A stretch of DNA of 64,000 nucleotides from Tillandsia leiboldiana. Its lineage: Eukaryota; Streptophyta; Magnoliopsida; Poales; Bromeliaceae. Made by a program: the position numbers and the translations under genes. Numbering within the stretch: the stretch's first letter is position 1; every line of letters begins with the position of its first letter. Shown here piece after piece: positions 1 to 12,589 of this stretch. The notes beneath the pieces are model-generated. The model saw only the letters and a list, made by a program, of their open reading frames with translations. It was not told the DNA's origin and did no database searches. The stretch lies in contig CM055075.1 in NCBI GenBank assembly GCA_029204045.2, positions 24,907,545-24,971,544 of the forward strand, in the 5' to 3' direction.

Positions 1-1110
1 AACTCTTTTTGATCTGCGCACATTAAGAGACAGAATAGGGGAAATGGAATAAGTTAGACGGCAAACTACATTAAACTATTTTAAGAAATGGGCACAGTTG
101 CCCTACTAAGAAATGAATGCTACCTTGCTCTTCTCTTTGATTTATGCATATTAACATGTGGGAATAAATGTGGATTAAAAAACTATAGACAATCAGCTTA
201 CCCAGCTCCCATTTGATTTACATATATTAAAGCCATCACGATATAGTTTGCATCAAACTAAAATAATAATATGAGGCTTACTCTGTTCCCCTCTTCAGTT
301 TACATATATTAAGACATCTAAGAAGGTTACTCTATTCTCCTCTTCACTTTACATACATAAAACATGTAAGAGAACCACACAAAAGATGTACACTGAATAA
401 TACCAAATCATCTATGTATAGATTATAGCAAGAAACGAACCACAGCATCTATGTATAGATTTAGGGCCAACACTATTGCAAATAGAGTATCATTTTACTC
501 ATGAAAAATAGAGGAAAAAGTAGAACCGTAGAGACAAAGCGAGAGCTCAGAAATACCAGGTGACAAATACGAAGCCAACAAATGCCAAATTTTGGCACCA
601 GACAAAGAGGGCTCAGGAATGGTAGATGCAATGATATTTATAAGCAAGTGCAGAAAAGGAAGAAGATGAAGACGAAAAAGGAGAAATAACTCCTTAGAGT
701 AGGTTGTCATTATTGCCGCTTGTACCTAGGGACGTCAGCTAGCCAACCTCCGGTGGTGATGGGAGCAAGAGAGAGGAAGAGCGAAAAATAGTGAAGTAGA
801 GAAAGATGGGAGAGGGACCATGGCCGACAACTATCCGACAACCGCCAGGCTCCTACACGGGAAGGAGAGTAAGGAATCATGACAAACCTCCGCGGGCTGC
901 GGGAATTGCAGGATAGAGCGAGGAGTCCATGTACGACCGTAGATCCAGGGCTGTACTCGACAGATCTCAGCACATGGGAGAGAAGCGACAAGCGAGAAGA
1001 GAGCGACACGCAATCAATTCATGGGTGGGAGGCGAGTGAGAAAAGAGGGAACCAACATGGGGAAGGGGCGAGAGAGAAGAGAAGGCACGAGGAGAACGAC
1101 ACGTAACCAC
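1..1110. other. Intergenic stretch, no gene recognised
   Basis: AT-rich sequence. From about 190 to 370 it holds loosely repeated units around a TTTACATATATTAA core, spaced roughly 80-100 bases, which look like a decayed short tandem duplication. The part from 700 to 1100 is richer in GC and open in several frames, but no domain, splice pattern or codon bias convinced me that any of it is translated. Confidence 0.5.
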
Positions 1111-1113
1111 TTA

Positions 1114-1692
1114 AGGCTGCGTTCGATAATGGAATAAATTAGAACCATCTATACTAGGGATAAGTATAAAGTACGATAGTGTAAAAAAGTATTTGGTAGA
1201 ATTTCAGAAATAAAAAAATTTATATTTGATATGATGATAGAGAATAAGAGGAATATATAGTATTAGTTGGTTAAAATAATATTTTTGTCCTCAACCATAA
1301 TAGTTTTTTAAAACAAATAAAAATTTTACTCGTATAATTTTAAATATTTATTAAATTTTTTTTAAAAAAATTATATTTTACTTGCATATAAAAAAAATTT
1401 TAAAAATTAAAAAATTTAAAAAAATTAATTTTTTTTTTAATTTTTAAAAATAAAAAATTTTAAATTTTATAAATTTAAATATCTTAAAATTTAAAATTTT
1501 TAAAATAAAACAAGGTGGGACAAGGTTGGAAATTCCAACCTTGTCCCACGCAGCCAGGCAGGTTGGGGGGAATTGTTGTTCCCCCTAACCCGTACGAAGG
1601 GGGAACAGTAGTTCCCCCCAATCCCTTTCTCGTTTGGAGGTATAAGAGGGATATCTCATTATCCCCAAATAATACCGTTTCCAAACGGACCC
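1114..1692. mobile_element. PIF/Harbinger-type MITE (Tourist-like)
   Basis: A 579-base non-coding element whose ends are imperfect inverted repeats (left AGGCTGCGTTCG, right end in reverse GGGTCCGTTTGG). It is flanked by TTA at 1111-1113 and 1693-1695, the three-base target typical of PIF/Harbinger. The interior is AT-rich, with a perfect 17-base-arm hairpin at 1515-1549 and a second inverted repeat at about 1559-1625 containing GGGGGAACAGTAGTTCCCCC. The same GAACAG/CTGTTC signature lies near the ends of the large Harbinger element next door and of the MITE at 57.9 kb, so these belong to related families. The right-hand TTA is shared with the neighbouring element. Confidence 0.75.
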
Positions 1693-2771
1693 TTAGGTTG
1701 GGTTTGGTTCGAGTATAAACGAAAACTGGTTATTTCTGGGATAGGTATAAGTTTTGGTATTAGCAGGAACTAAAGTTAATTTGTGTTTGGTTGAGTATAA
1801 GAGTTGTATCGGGATAAAAAAAATTGTGTTTGGTAAATTATAGAGGAATAAGAAAAATAGAAGGGATTAAAACTTTTCTTTTCCATTTTGCCCTTTGAGA
1901 TTTAAAAGTAAATTAATTCATTTTATAATATTAATCATACCTATAGCGAATTTAAATTAATTTAAAAAAAATTCAAGCATTAGTTATTAAATATTTATAA
2001 ATGTATATAAATGATAGCGTATATTATAAAAATAAATAATAATTTGTAATCGGTTTACATATTCAGTAATATTTGCTAATCTAATAGCTAATGGTTTCTA
2101 AATTATAATAAATTACAAATTATAATTTATTTTTATAAAATATGCTATCATTTATAAGCATTTATAAATATTTAATAACTAATGCTTGAATTTTTTTAAT
2201 TAATTTAAATTTGCTATAGGTATGATTAATACTACAAAATAATTTTTAAAATTTAACATCATAAATCTAGTACCAATCATAAACAAAAATTTTGTCATCA
2301 ATTATAAACAAGTCAACATACCAATCATAAACATTCTAAATGTGAATAGAAGCCGATAATACTACATTATAAATTACCATAAATAATAAACATTCAACCA
2401 AGCACAAGGAAAATAATAAAACAGCGTAGTAATATCATAAAACATGCTAATCTACTCATTCTTCAAGATATGTCGTAACGCAATCGAAAGTTTCTAATAT
2501 TATATAGACAGTATAATAATTAGCACACTCAATCACATATAATTCAGTCCATATAATACAACCACATTACTTACATACAATCATATACAATAGTCCATAT
2601 AATACTACCACATTACTAACATATTAATCACACATAATACAGTTCTTTACATTCACATTACTTACATACAATCACATATAATACAGTGCTTTACAACCAC
2701 ATAACTTGCAAACAATTACATATAATACAATCCATTATACATCTAACTTCTACTATTCCATAACTGGTCAG

Positions 2772-5700
2772 TTATAATTGTGCGGATCTCATCGCCCTAC
2801 GTGATTCTGTTGTACCAACATAAATACCCATGTCCTCCTCATCAACTTCTATAGGTTGTTCCTCTAACTCTTCATTAAAACAACGATCAGTACCTTGGTT
2901 TCGCCGAATGAAATTGTGTATCACGCAACATGCCATCGCAATATGACATTGGACTTTATATGGGAACAGTGTTGCAATAGTCAAAATCTTGAATCTGTTC
3001 TTCAATATACCAAATATTTTCTCCACCACATTTCTTAATTGAGCATGTTGATGATTATACAGGTCGCCCGGACTTCGATGAGTGCGACCACGTGTGTTTG
3101 CATCAAATTGGCTAAGGTGGTAACACTCCCCTCGATATGGTGTAAGAAATCTTTCTGTATTTATATAGCCTGAATCTACTAAATAATATTTGCCTATAGA
3201 TTTTATAAAACATGTACAATAATATCAAGTCAATCTTTGCATTCACAATCATAAAACTAATCTACGACAAATGAAAGTTCCATATACCTTCAGGCACTGT
3301 GAAACCTCCACTTTCGCAAGCCCATCGGAATACTCGCATGTCAGCTGCTGATCCCTCCCAACCAGTGCAAACAAATAGAAAGTGATGATCAAAGGATACC
3401 GCAGCCATCATATTTTGAGAAGTAAATCCTTTGCGGCACTGAAATCTCGGTTGCTTGCTTTTGCTGACAATCGCAGGTGTCACGCCCCGAGTTTTAAAAA
3501 TCCCGTCTAAATATTTTTTTTTTTTTTTTAATCAGAGTTACAAATGCTGGGCGTAACAGATCGCCACATGCATAGAAAATTCTCTATCCAAACGGACAGA
3601 GTCTCCCCTATACATGCACAGCTAGGCAAGTACAATATCATGCAATCAGAGATCAAGTGTAATTCTTAACTAAACCACAACCTAAATAATTGACTTAAAC
3701 AAACCAAAACTAAAACATGATAACAGTAACTTTTAACATCAGTTTTAAACATCAAAAACTAAAGTACTACGATGTCATAATCAACTGCTCATAATCAAAA
3801 TCTCAAAATCTCAGATAGATCATCAGGGGGACAGCTCTATCGTGACAGCCTCACTCGAACATCCCGACATCCCTCCACCCGACGGACCTGAAAAATGGTC
3901 ACCCAGAGGATACATCGATAGTGTATCCCAGTGGGCACGACGAGCCGAGAAATAGCTAATCGTACCTACTGGATTCTAAAATCTGCGGATAGTAATAAGT
4001 CAATGGATAAAGCTGAAATAAGCAGATAATGTCTACTGATAATCAAGCATGATGATAGGAGTATAACTGCAGATATCAATAAATGCTGGTAATCATGATA
4101 TGACTGTAAATAATCAAGCAAGAAGCTGAGCAGATAGGGTACAAAATAAATAGCTATATGTGACAGAGCATGATAATAACAGTTATGCATCAAGAACAGA
4201 AACTCAAGTACCCAATCACATGCCACTATCGGTCTCACAGAACCTCAGGCAATGCCACTGATCCGCACCATATCGGCTGACATAACCCTGCACTAACAGA
4301 TGCAATGCACTCACAGATACAATCGGGGGCTCACGGGTCCTTTCTCTATACCACTTTACCGGTAAAGAACACTGACGGTGGCCAAACCGTCAGTGTACGT
4401 GAAGTACAGCAATGCGTGGCGATCATAATGCTATGCTCAAGCTCGCGGTCTAATGACCGGGTAGTCGGCAACACGCCGAGATCCCAATAGGAAAACAGAT
4501 GTCTGTATATATCAATCATAGGTCTATCATGAATATCTAGAATGTAAAAGCAAGTATCTTTGGATATAAATGCAGTATAACAAGGTAACAGATATGATAA
4601 TCAAAATATGATAAACAATCAACAAGCATGATCAGACCATGAAATCAACTGTACCGAGATATATGAACTGCTGAACAGATATACAGGAAATGCCCAAGTA
4701 AATGTCTATCATCTAGGAATATAAGACATGTAGGCATAATCAGGGCTAGATCAAGAACAAGTGTCCAACTGGACTAAAGCAACCAGAGGGCCGAAAAGAT
4801 AAAGCCCGGACCGAAGATAAACCCACCTCAATGTAGGCCGATCCCGACTCCCGTAGACTACTAGGAGGCTAGTGCTGAACTGCTGGGCCCTGAACAAAAA
4901 CTGTAATCAGAAACAGACTCACTCATACCCATCCCGACAACACTATAATAATATGACGCTAACACGGGGGAATTTAGCCGCAGGCTTTTACGGGAATTTC
5001 CGAAAATCTACTGAACCTCCAATCATGACCCGCCAACGGTCTAACAATATCCAAATACCGTCCAACTACACCTGCTGACCCTAAACATCATAATTTTGAT
5101 GTTCGGGCGGACAGGGACCAAATCATAATTTCCTACACTGAAATGTTGCTATAAATGCCCTACTATAACAGTTGTTTCGACTTGCTCTTCCAAACCAGGA
5201 AGCCATTGACTATGCCATAAATTACGGCGCGTTCGCTTCGACACGACAAAACTCGTGCTCATGAGTTTGGGCTGGCACGGGGCCTGAGGGCAAAGTTGGC
5301 CCAATTAAAACTAAGTTCACAAGACCTAGCTTAGTCAACCAACCTAACTACTCGTTCTAACTAGCAATTAGCATGAGCATCATCTATAGGAGGATAAACA
5401 AGGTCGAGGGCTCACCTCTGATGCGTTGCAGACCCGCCGGAAAGATCGCCGGATCAAGGTAATCCGATCTCCAACAAAACTAGGGTTCGGCTTGGCCGAG
5501 CCTTGTTCAACTCAGAATCAAGGTGCAATCTGAGGCAAGCAGCAGTGAGAGGCTGAACCCAGATGAGGCTCGGTCACGGCCCGACCCAACGCCGGCGGCT
5601 CCGGGCGGCGACTGGCCGGAATAAAGCTCCTCGGCCACCCTAAATGCATGCATGGAAACTTCGGTAAATAGGGCTACTAGGTTACATGCAAAGGCATTTA

Positions 5701-8223
5701 TGGAATGCCCTCGACCAAGAAACGTTACTTGGGTGGTTGGCCGGCGACCAGGAGCGGCGGCGACGGCCGGCGGTGGAGTTCGGGTTACCACCTGGTGCAA
5801 CCACAGAAGTCAGATCCCTTACGTTCAAACTTTCATGCAAATGCATGAAGAAGTTCTTCTCACCCCAGAGAACTCACCTGAGTGCTTGGACGGTGGTTAG
5901 GGGCGGCGGCGACGTCCGGCGACCAAGCCCAACCGAGCTCGGTGAGGATGAAGGTGCTCTAATGGTGGATTCCGACCCGAAGCACGAGAGGCCCTCCAAC
6001 TTGGATCAAATGGTCCCTCTTGGTGCTACGGTGCTTGCCAAGTCGATGGCCGGCGGTGCGGGTGAGCGGCGGCGCCGGATGGCGAAGATCGGCCGAGGAA
6101 GAAGATGACCCGATTCTAGGGCCGGCTCGTGCGGCTTGGATCCTTAGCCGATTGCCACCAAACTTGATGGAACCCTTATAGTCGTCAAGAGGAAGAAATC
6201 CAACGGTTCAGATCTGGGTTCCAACGGTTGGATGAAGCCGCGCTCGAGATCGGCCAAAATGCGGTTTTCGGGCGAGATGTTGCTCCCGCCGGCAATAGGG
6301 TCGACGGCGACGACTCGGGCTTCACCAAGTTGGTCCTCTCAATATCAGGAGACTACCACATAGGTCCTTGGGCCATTTAAAACAGAAGGGTTGCAAGAAC
6401 TCACCTCGTCGGAAAAAGGAAGAAGAAGGAGATCCTCCGCCGGCGGCGCGCGGCGGTGTAAGGTGTCGGGAACACCTCGGCTGGGTCTCACAGGCATAGA
6501 GGAGTTTCCAGATGAAGCTTGGAGCAACTCAAGTCCTCTGGGAGCAACCCTCACCTCCCAAACCGAGATCTAAGAGGTTCCTTGATTCTTCTTCCTCTCC
6601 GGCGACGAGACGGCGGTGGCCGGTGGCGTAACTTCAGGAAGGGACACTCAGAGGAAGGTAGAAGATCGGATTGAGGCGGCTAGTGCTAGGGTTCTGGGTT
6701 TCAAGGGTTTAACGAGAGCCCTAATGCGAGTTATATACAACTTGCAACAAAATGCTCTTTAACCACCCCTCAACCTTGAGTATTTTGAGCCAAGTCCTTC
6801 ACAGCAACTTTGTTTCGCAGTAAAGTCCCTTTCCATGATTTTGCACGCATTTTAGAGCATAAAATATAGGGGTGTTTGTGTAAAATATCGCATTTTTCGC
6901 CGTATTTCATGCTTTTCGAGGCATTTTAGTCGTCAAATCGAAAAACGAACTTCGCCACGACGTCCGGCTCGACGAAAACTATCAGGTAGCGATTTTCGTT
7001 TTTCGATGAAATGTCCGGATAAATTCTCGGTCCATAATTACTGTCCAATTATATAGTTTTTCATGCTTTTTTGAGACTCTAGGGTCGTCAAACGGAATTT
7101 CCGTCAGCGCCATTATGCTCAGATCGATGAAGCCGATCAAAACGGCTACCTGGATCTCTATGTTCGGAGTCCGAACAGTGAATTGGTCAACGTTGGCACC
7201 GAGGGGATTTAAAAATAGAGGTTACTGTTCATCACTGTTTGAATCCTGTGCAAAACCATTATTCACTTAAGTCGCAGGTCCCGCCCGCTTCTTTGCTGAT
7301 TTTTGGGAGATTCGACCGTTGGATCGAAATTTGGTCAATATCATTTTCGATCAGTTCGACGAGACGGTTGCACTGGTGATCTCGAATTTCCGAGATCAGG
7401 CTCGGATTTTGAGAAGTGATATTTTCGTCTCGTAAACTGTGCAACTTGCACACCGGTAAATGATCAATTAGGTCATTTTTGCTCTTTCGAATTCAAAATC
7501 AACTTGAATTTCATTCTTTTATTTTATTTATTTAAAATAAAAATCCTAATTATTACAGCAGGAATATGTGTTCCATCAATCGCACCAATTGCATTCTGCC
7601 AGTAAACATCAAACATAATAAATCATATGTTAAAACATCGAAATGACACATAAGTAGAAGCACAAATATAAAAGGTCGCATACCTTGAAAGAGTGAAAAT
7701 TTGCATTATTCCTAATTCGGGAATGCACCGAAACATTATTCGACGGAAGTGTTATGTAATCGTCTTTCATCGTCACAATCCCCCAAAACACATTGTTGAA
7801 ATGTCGACTGATAGTTTCATCCGAATGTTGAAATGTTTCAGCAATTATCCTATTGGCCATACCATGGCCTACGCAAAAAAGAAATATTCCTAACTGTTCC
7901 TCAATTGTCATATTTCTTGTGCTTTGTACCAATCCCTTTCCTACGAGCTCATCGCGCAGTGCAATGAAAGTCGTGGTTGGCATTCGAAAGTAATTGTACC
8001 CACGCTCAGGATGGCCATTCAAGATATCATATATCACCTGATGCCCTGTAAAAGGACGAGTACGACACGGTTGCTTGTTGACGGTTTCACTATATGTCAA
8101 GTAACCTTGATTCAGCAACATCGCAAATACATCATCCCAATACTCGTCATCATCATCTAAAATGTCTATTAAGTTGGAATTGATTGTGGAGGAAAACACA
8201 TTACGATAATTTGAATCACCCAT
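2772..8223 (-). pseudogene. PIF/Harbinger DDE transposase, split by a solo LTR
   Basis: Encodes the RNase H-fold endonuclease that cuts and joins Harbinger transposons. The exons I infer on the minus strand are 8223-7684, 7595-7558 continued at 3472-3288, and 3193-2772, joined at ordinary GT/AG borders. Their lengths sum to 1185 bases with no stop before the final TAA, giving 394 residues, the usual family size. The DDE triad is visible: Asp in GAIDGTH near 7577, Asp in GSAADMRVF near 3350, and Glu in NVVEKIFGILKNRF near 3023. Exon 1 carries the N-terminal helical region (TIEEQLGIFLFCVGHG). A 4080-base LTR sits inside exon 2 between duplicated GCAGG copies, so the gene cannot be active as it stands unless the LTR is tolerated. 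The start at 8223 is the first ATG before the conserved N-terminus. Confidence 0.88.
3478..7557 (-). mobile_element. Solo LTR of a Ty3/gypsy (Tekay/Del-like) retrotransposon, 4080 bp
   Basis: Begins TGTCACGCCCCGAG and ends ATTATTACA on the plus strand, so it has TG...CA termini. It is bounded by a five-base target duplication, GCAGG, at 3473-3477 and 7558-7562. On the minus strand it starts TGTAATAATTAGG and ends with the CGGGGCGTGACA seen at the 3' ends of other gypsy LTRs in this window. No gag or pol sequence lies inside, so it is a solo LTR left by recombination between the two LTRs of a full element. A TATA-like GTTGTATATAACTC on the minus strand near 6730-6745 is a candidate promoter. 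The GC-rich part at 5400-6700 is open in several frames, but this is LTR sequence and not a gene. Confidence 0.85.
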
Positions 8224-8439
8224 CAGTGCTGCAAGTACAATATAGATTGAACATTGATAATAGCAACACATGAAGTTGAAAAACAATATTACTTCAAGCC
8301 TGCTAGTACGATAGTCAATATTTACAAAGTACACTTAACATCATGCAAAGTAAATAGAATTGTCTACTAAGCCTAATATATAAGATTTGGAAGTCTGAGG
8401 ATAATGCAAAGATATAAACATATAACGAAAACTATAAGC

Positions 8440-9572
8440 CAGGAAAGTATTGCTTGTATAATGCATTCTGCATTGCGACCTGTCGATCAACCCACATTAG
8501 AGCTAAGTCGTCTGTCATCGTCATAAAAAGTTGACGATTTTTATCATCTTTCAATGCATCCCCTGCAATAAGCACTTTTTCTGGACTAATCCCAGGTAGC
8601 GCATAGACTCAGGTCATGCATTCCTGAATGGTTGGAATAATATGTTTGTTCATCTTTTCGCTCTAATACATTTCACGTACAAGCTCAAGCTTTTGCTTGC
8701 CTACTTCAACTATCTCAATCATTACAATAATCCCGGCATCGGTTTTTCGCCTCCGTCCCCCAGAGGACGAGGCATTTCTGGGTGGAGGGTTTGTGGGTTA
8801 TGGGGAGCGTGGTCGTTTCCCTGCAGAGCTATGACCGGAGCCACTGGCACTACCACCGACATTTGGGAACTCAGAAGGAGGGCTTGGGAAGTGGGAGGTT
8901 TTCGTCGACCTGATATTCGCATATTGAGGCGACGCCGATGAGCCTGCTTCAAACGCACTAGGTAAGAGATTGAAAGCGGACATTCTTACTCCAAGTACAC
9001 TATCATCCTCACCAGGGGAAGATGAGGATGAACTATGAACAGTTTGAGCTGCAGGTATATTTGAAGAAAAGCCATATCGGCTGGTGCCAGTTATTTTTTC
9101 GGTCAAGAACTCTAGATCGTTATATGCTGGAAACGGTTTATCTCGACATTTTTCATATGCCGTATTTTCCTGGAGAAAGATTAATTTAAACTTTAATGTA
9201 AATTATGCATATAGTACTGCAGACTTTAGTAAAATATTATGGATTATAGGTTAAATTTATCGCTAACACTGCATCCCAGTCACTTGGATCATCTGCAGTC
9301 GGAATATTGTTAACATAATCCCATCTCCATCCACTCTTGTTGACCAAGCAGTTATAAAGCATGAAAGTGCGCTTTAAAACTTTTAGCCAATTCTTTATTT
9401 GCTCTTTGGTCAGTTGCGAATTATTCCTAGCATTGAATCCGAAAACGATCCGAACCCAGGCTACATTAGTGAACGACCCATTAACTTAGTTCCCTAATGT
9501 ATGCTCTTCGGTGAGCAAACACAATAAACTGGAGTCCATACTGTCCGTCCAATTTTGTGTTCGCGTATAAGT
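8440..9572 (-). pseudogene. Myb/SANT-like protein of PIF/Harbinger (ORF1), decayed
   Basis: PIF elements need this second protein, a trihelix/Myb-like DNA-binding partner that helps recruit the transposase to the ends. The minus strand from about 9555 reads NWTDSMDSSLLCLLTEE, then SGWRWDYVNNIPTADDPSDW, the pattern of the plant Myb/SANT-like domain. An intron between about 9245 and 9171 separates this from an exon starting ENTAYEKCRDKPFPAYNDL, followed by a Ser/Pro-rich linker and a tail near 8640-8440 (LPGISPEKVLIAGDAL). In-frame TAA in the domain near 9487, a stop at 8798 and further frame changes show it is broken. It lies upstream of the transposase on the same strand, as is common. Exon borders are approximate. 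Confidence 0.7.
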
Positions 9573-10195
9573 TTAGGGACGCAGCCCGCTACTACCCTCC
9601 TGAGAACCTATGACATTTGGGAACGCCTCGAAGGCCATACTTTTTTTGGGAAGGAACTTTGTATGTTTCTTGAATGGACGCATCTGTAATTAGAGTTATA
9701 TGATGTATACAGACATCACAATATGTAACAGAGTTATATGATGTAAATGAAGACACAATGATAACAATAATTCAAGTATAAAGTAATGTGCATTACTTAG
9801 GTAGCTCAATATTAAAGCATACAAGATAAAATTGCCCTAAGTTCAAACACAATAAACTAGAGTACAAACTTCAATAAGCATACAAGATGAAATTGTCTAT
9901 TTTAAATTAATCGGTACTATCTAATAGAATGAGAATTGACGGCAAATTTCTATTATTGCAACTAGTGCATCCACACACGTGACATTTGTACGATGATATT
10001 CCAAAAAAATATACATTTTACTTATAAAAATAGTTGCATTTTAGTCTATATATATAGTAATTGGCTCAATTAACTGCCAAATTATATGGGGGTGCAGTGG
10101 ATTATAAATTCATGCCATCCATCAGATACTTATGGCAATCGTCATCATCGCCGATATTTTTTAGGAATCATCCGACAAAGCCATTTTTCCACTAG
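9573..10195. other. Non-coding interior of the Harbinger element
   Basis: AT-rich sequence between the Myb-like gene and the first minisatellite. It probably holds the 5' untranslated region and promoter of the Myb-like gene. No motif could be assigned with confidence. Confidence 0.4.
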
Positions 10196-10690
10196 TCACA
10201 TGTTGGCAGCATACACACAAACAGCACATGTTGGCAACAGGGGCATAGGCAGCATACACACAAACAACACAAAGAGGCAACAGGGGCATAGGCAATATAT
10301 TTAACAGCACATCTGAGTGACAGGGGGATAGGCAGCATATTTAACAGCACATGTTGGCAATAGGGGGATAGGCAGCATATTTAACAGAGCATATTGGCAA
10401 CAGGGGGATAGGCAGCATACATACAAACAGCACAAAGAGGCAACAGGGTGATAGGCAACATATTTAACAGCACATATTGGCAATAGGGCAACAAGGTGAT
10501 AGGCAACATATTTAACAGCACATATTGGCAACATGCAACATATTAAAGAGCACATATTGGCAACAGGGGGATAGGCAGCATACACACAAACACATCTCTG
10601 GCAACAGGGGGATAGGCAGCATATACACCAATAGCACATAAGATGGCAACAGGGGATAGGCAGCATACACACAACCAGCATACAAAAGAT
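10196..10690. repeat. Minisatellite 1, GGCAACAGGGGGATAGGCAGCATA-type units
   Basis: About a dozen imperfect units of roughly 36-50 bases. Each has a core GGCAACAGGGGGATAGGCA followed by GCATA and either TTTAACAGCACAT or CACACAAACAGCACA. Alternation of the two tails suggests a higher-order repeat. It lies in the right third of the Harbinger element. The minus strand is open and would give a Cys/Ala/Tyr-rich repeat peptide, but that is a by-product of a unit length divisible by three in places. Confidence 0.85.
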
Positions 10691-10827
10691 CATGCTACAG
10701 CCCACATAACGGTGATAGACAATGTCATACCTTTATGTTGTGTTCCGAACCTGGGAAGAAGAAAATGGACGGTAATAACGCGACATTCGGCAAGGTAAAG
10801 CTCGGTCAAGGTACGGGATGAGGGATA

Positions 10828-11276
10828 GTGGTCGGTCGAGGAAGAGGAGGAGGGGCACCTGTCGGTCGCGGAAGAGGAGGAGGGGCACCGGTCGGTCGCG
10901 GAAGAGGAGAAGGGACACCGGTCGGTCGCGGAAGAGGATGAGGGGCACCGGTCTGTCGTGGATGAGGAGGAGGGAACCGGTCGGTCGCGAAAGAGGAGGA
11001 GGGGCATCGTTCAGTCGCGGAAGAGGATGAGGGGCACCAGTCGGTCGGGAAAGAGGGGGAGGGGCACCAGTCGGTCGCGGAAGAGGAGGAGGGGCACCGG
11101 TCGATCGCGGAAGATGAGGAGGGGCACCGGTCGGTCGCGGAAGATGAGGAGGGGCACCGTCCGGTTGCGGAAGAGGATGAGGGGCACCGGTCGGTCGCGG
11201 AAGAGGAGGAAGGGCACCGGTCGATCGATGAAGACGAGGAGGGTCACCGCTCGGTCGAGGAAGATGAGGAAGGGAA
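10828..11276. repeat. Minisatellite 2, 30-bp GTCGGTCGCGGAAGAGGAGG-type units
   Basis: About 15 tandem copies of a 30-base unit with core GGTCGGTCGCGGAAGAGGAG and tail GAGGGGCACC. Copies differ mainly at a few positions (GAGGAGG/GATGAGG, TCGCGG/TCGAGG). One copy is 29 bases. Because the unit is a multiple of three, all six frames stay open over much of the array, encoding Arg-rich or Pro/Leu-rich decapeptide repeats that I do not take as genes. Confidence 0.9.
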
Positions 11277-11541
11277 AGGGTGCTCGATCGGGGGGAAGAG
11301 AGAGAAAGAAAAAGGGTGCTTGATCGAAGGAAGAGGAGGAAGGGGGAGTGTTGCCTCGGACACCATGCGGGGCAGGAGAGAAGAGAGTGTTATTCCACGG
11401 GGGGTGGGAACTGTTGTTCCGTGGAAGGATAACCCGCTAGGGGTGGGAACAACAGTTCCCACCCCCCCAAACTCCTGTTTGGGTATAAGGGGGGGATAAC
11501 CCCCTTATCCCCCCTTATACCAATTACCAAACACTGCCTTA

Positions 11542-11613
11542 GAAACTTAAAAATTTATTATTTTATAAATTATAGATACCGGTGGTGCTGTAAGAAAAAA
11601 AAAAAAATTATAT

Positions 11614-11662
<49 letters not shown>

Positions 11663-12589
11663 AGAAGCAAAAAAACTTCAAATTAAAGATTTCAATTTCG
11701 AAATTCACAATCGTATTTTGGAATTGGCAACCAAAGTTTTTAAGGGGATTTTTTAGTTTTTTTTCTAATTACTTTTTTGCTGGATACTCTGCAGTTGAAG
11801 AAGCATACCGAACGAGCTTCTTTTTTTTTAATACATGTTTTTTTAAATTGACAGCCTTGGAAGCTGTCGATTGCTTGCTTCACTATAAATTGGGCTCGAT
11901 TGTGAGAGTTCGGGTTCCAGTCACAAATCAGAGGATGGAACAATTCTTTACGACCAGATAACGCAAATGATTTTGGCCTGGGTTAACATGAAAGATCCAA
12001 AATATCACAATAAAAATTCTTTTCAAAAACCTCTGCCATAAATAACTTCCGTGATTCATCATCAACCAAGCCAAGGACATGGTCGGTAGTTATTTATGAA
12101 GGAAACATATTTTGAATTAACAAACAACGGAATAAAAATCAAATTCTACCATAAAATTGCTTTCACCTAAACAATTTCAGCCCATTAATCACTCGCGGTA
12201 AACCAAACACAACCAAATCAAGGGGTTGATGTAGCAGCAATTTCAGCATTTATTCATTTATTTTTCCCGTTTCTCCTAACAATACAGCTCATACTACTGT
12301 TCAAAGTTTCACAGATCAGATATCAGTAAAACAATCAACAGTTGGAAGATCATGACTGAGAAAAATAATAATAATAATAATAGAAGATTATTTACCAGTG
12401 CCACACTATCCTAATTCACAGGAGTGTTGTTTTATTAACACAGGAATGCAAAACCTTTCTTCAAACACCAGTAGTTCCTATCGACTCGATCACTGCTGCA
12501 TTATCAAAAAGCAAGCAAGAGAGAACGAAAAAGAAAAGAGCGAGAGGGCATTGGATTCAGTTGGTAGGGAAGAGACAGCGAACAGTCGG
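11542..12589. other. Intergenic, downstream of the F-box gene
   Basis: AT-rich sequence holding a run of about 40 T residues near 11618-11660 and several shorter T runs. The 3' untranslated region and polyadenylation site of the minus-strand F-box gene should lie in the right part (roughly 12300-12589). No other gene is seen. Confidence 0.5.

Larger units (their letters stand above)
1696..11538 (-). mobile_element. PIF/Harbinger DNA transposon, 9.8 kb, with nested insertion
   Basis: Its ends are imperfect inverted repeats (left GGTTGGGTTTGGTTCG, right end in reverse GGCAGTGTTTGGTAAT, both followed by GTATAA) and it is flanked by TTA at 1693-1695 and 11539-11541. It carries, on the minus strand, the two genes expected of an autonomous plant PIF element: a Myb/SANT-like protein and a DDE transposase. 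A 4.08 kb solo gypsy LTR (3478-7557) interrupts the transposase. Without that insertion the element would be about 5.8 kb, a normal size for the superfamily. The right third holds two minisatellites. Subterminal inverted GGTGGGAACAACAGTTCC-like motifs at 11399-11465 are shared with the MITEs in this window. Confidence 0.88.

Noticed and set aside
710..1106. Overlapping 60-99 residue frames on both strands
   Set aside because: Neither strand shows a domain, convincing start context or splice partner.
5507..6573. GC-rich open frames in the first 7 kb
   Set aside because: They are inside the solo LTR and open in several frames at once; no domain was recognised.
10196..11276. Regularly spaced repeats resembling a CRISPR array
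   Set aside because: The units are contiguous tandem copies without unique spacers, inside a plant transposon, and no cas genes are present.
10301..11323. Cys/Ala/Tyr-rich, Arg-rich and Pro/Leu-rich open frames
   Set aside because: They come from minisatellites with unit lengths near multiples of three, are open on both strands, and have no homology or splice context.
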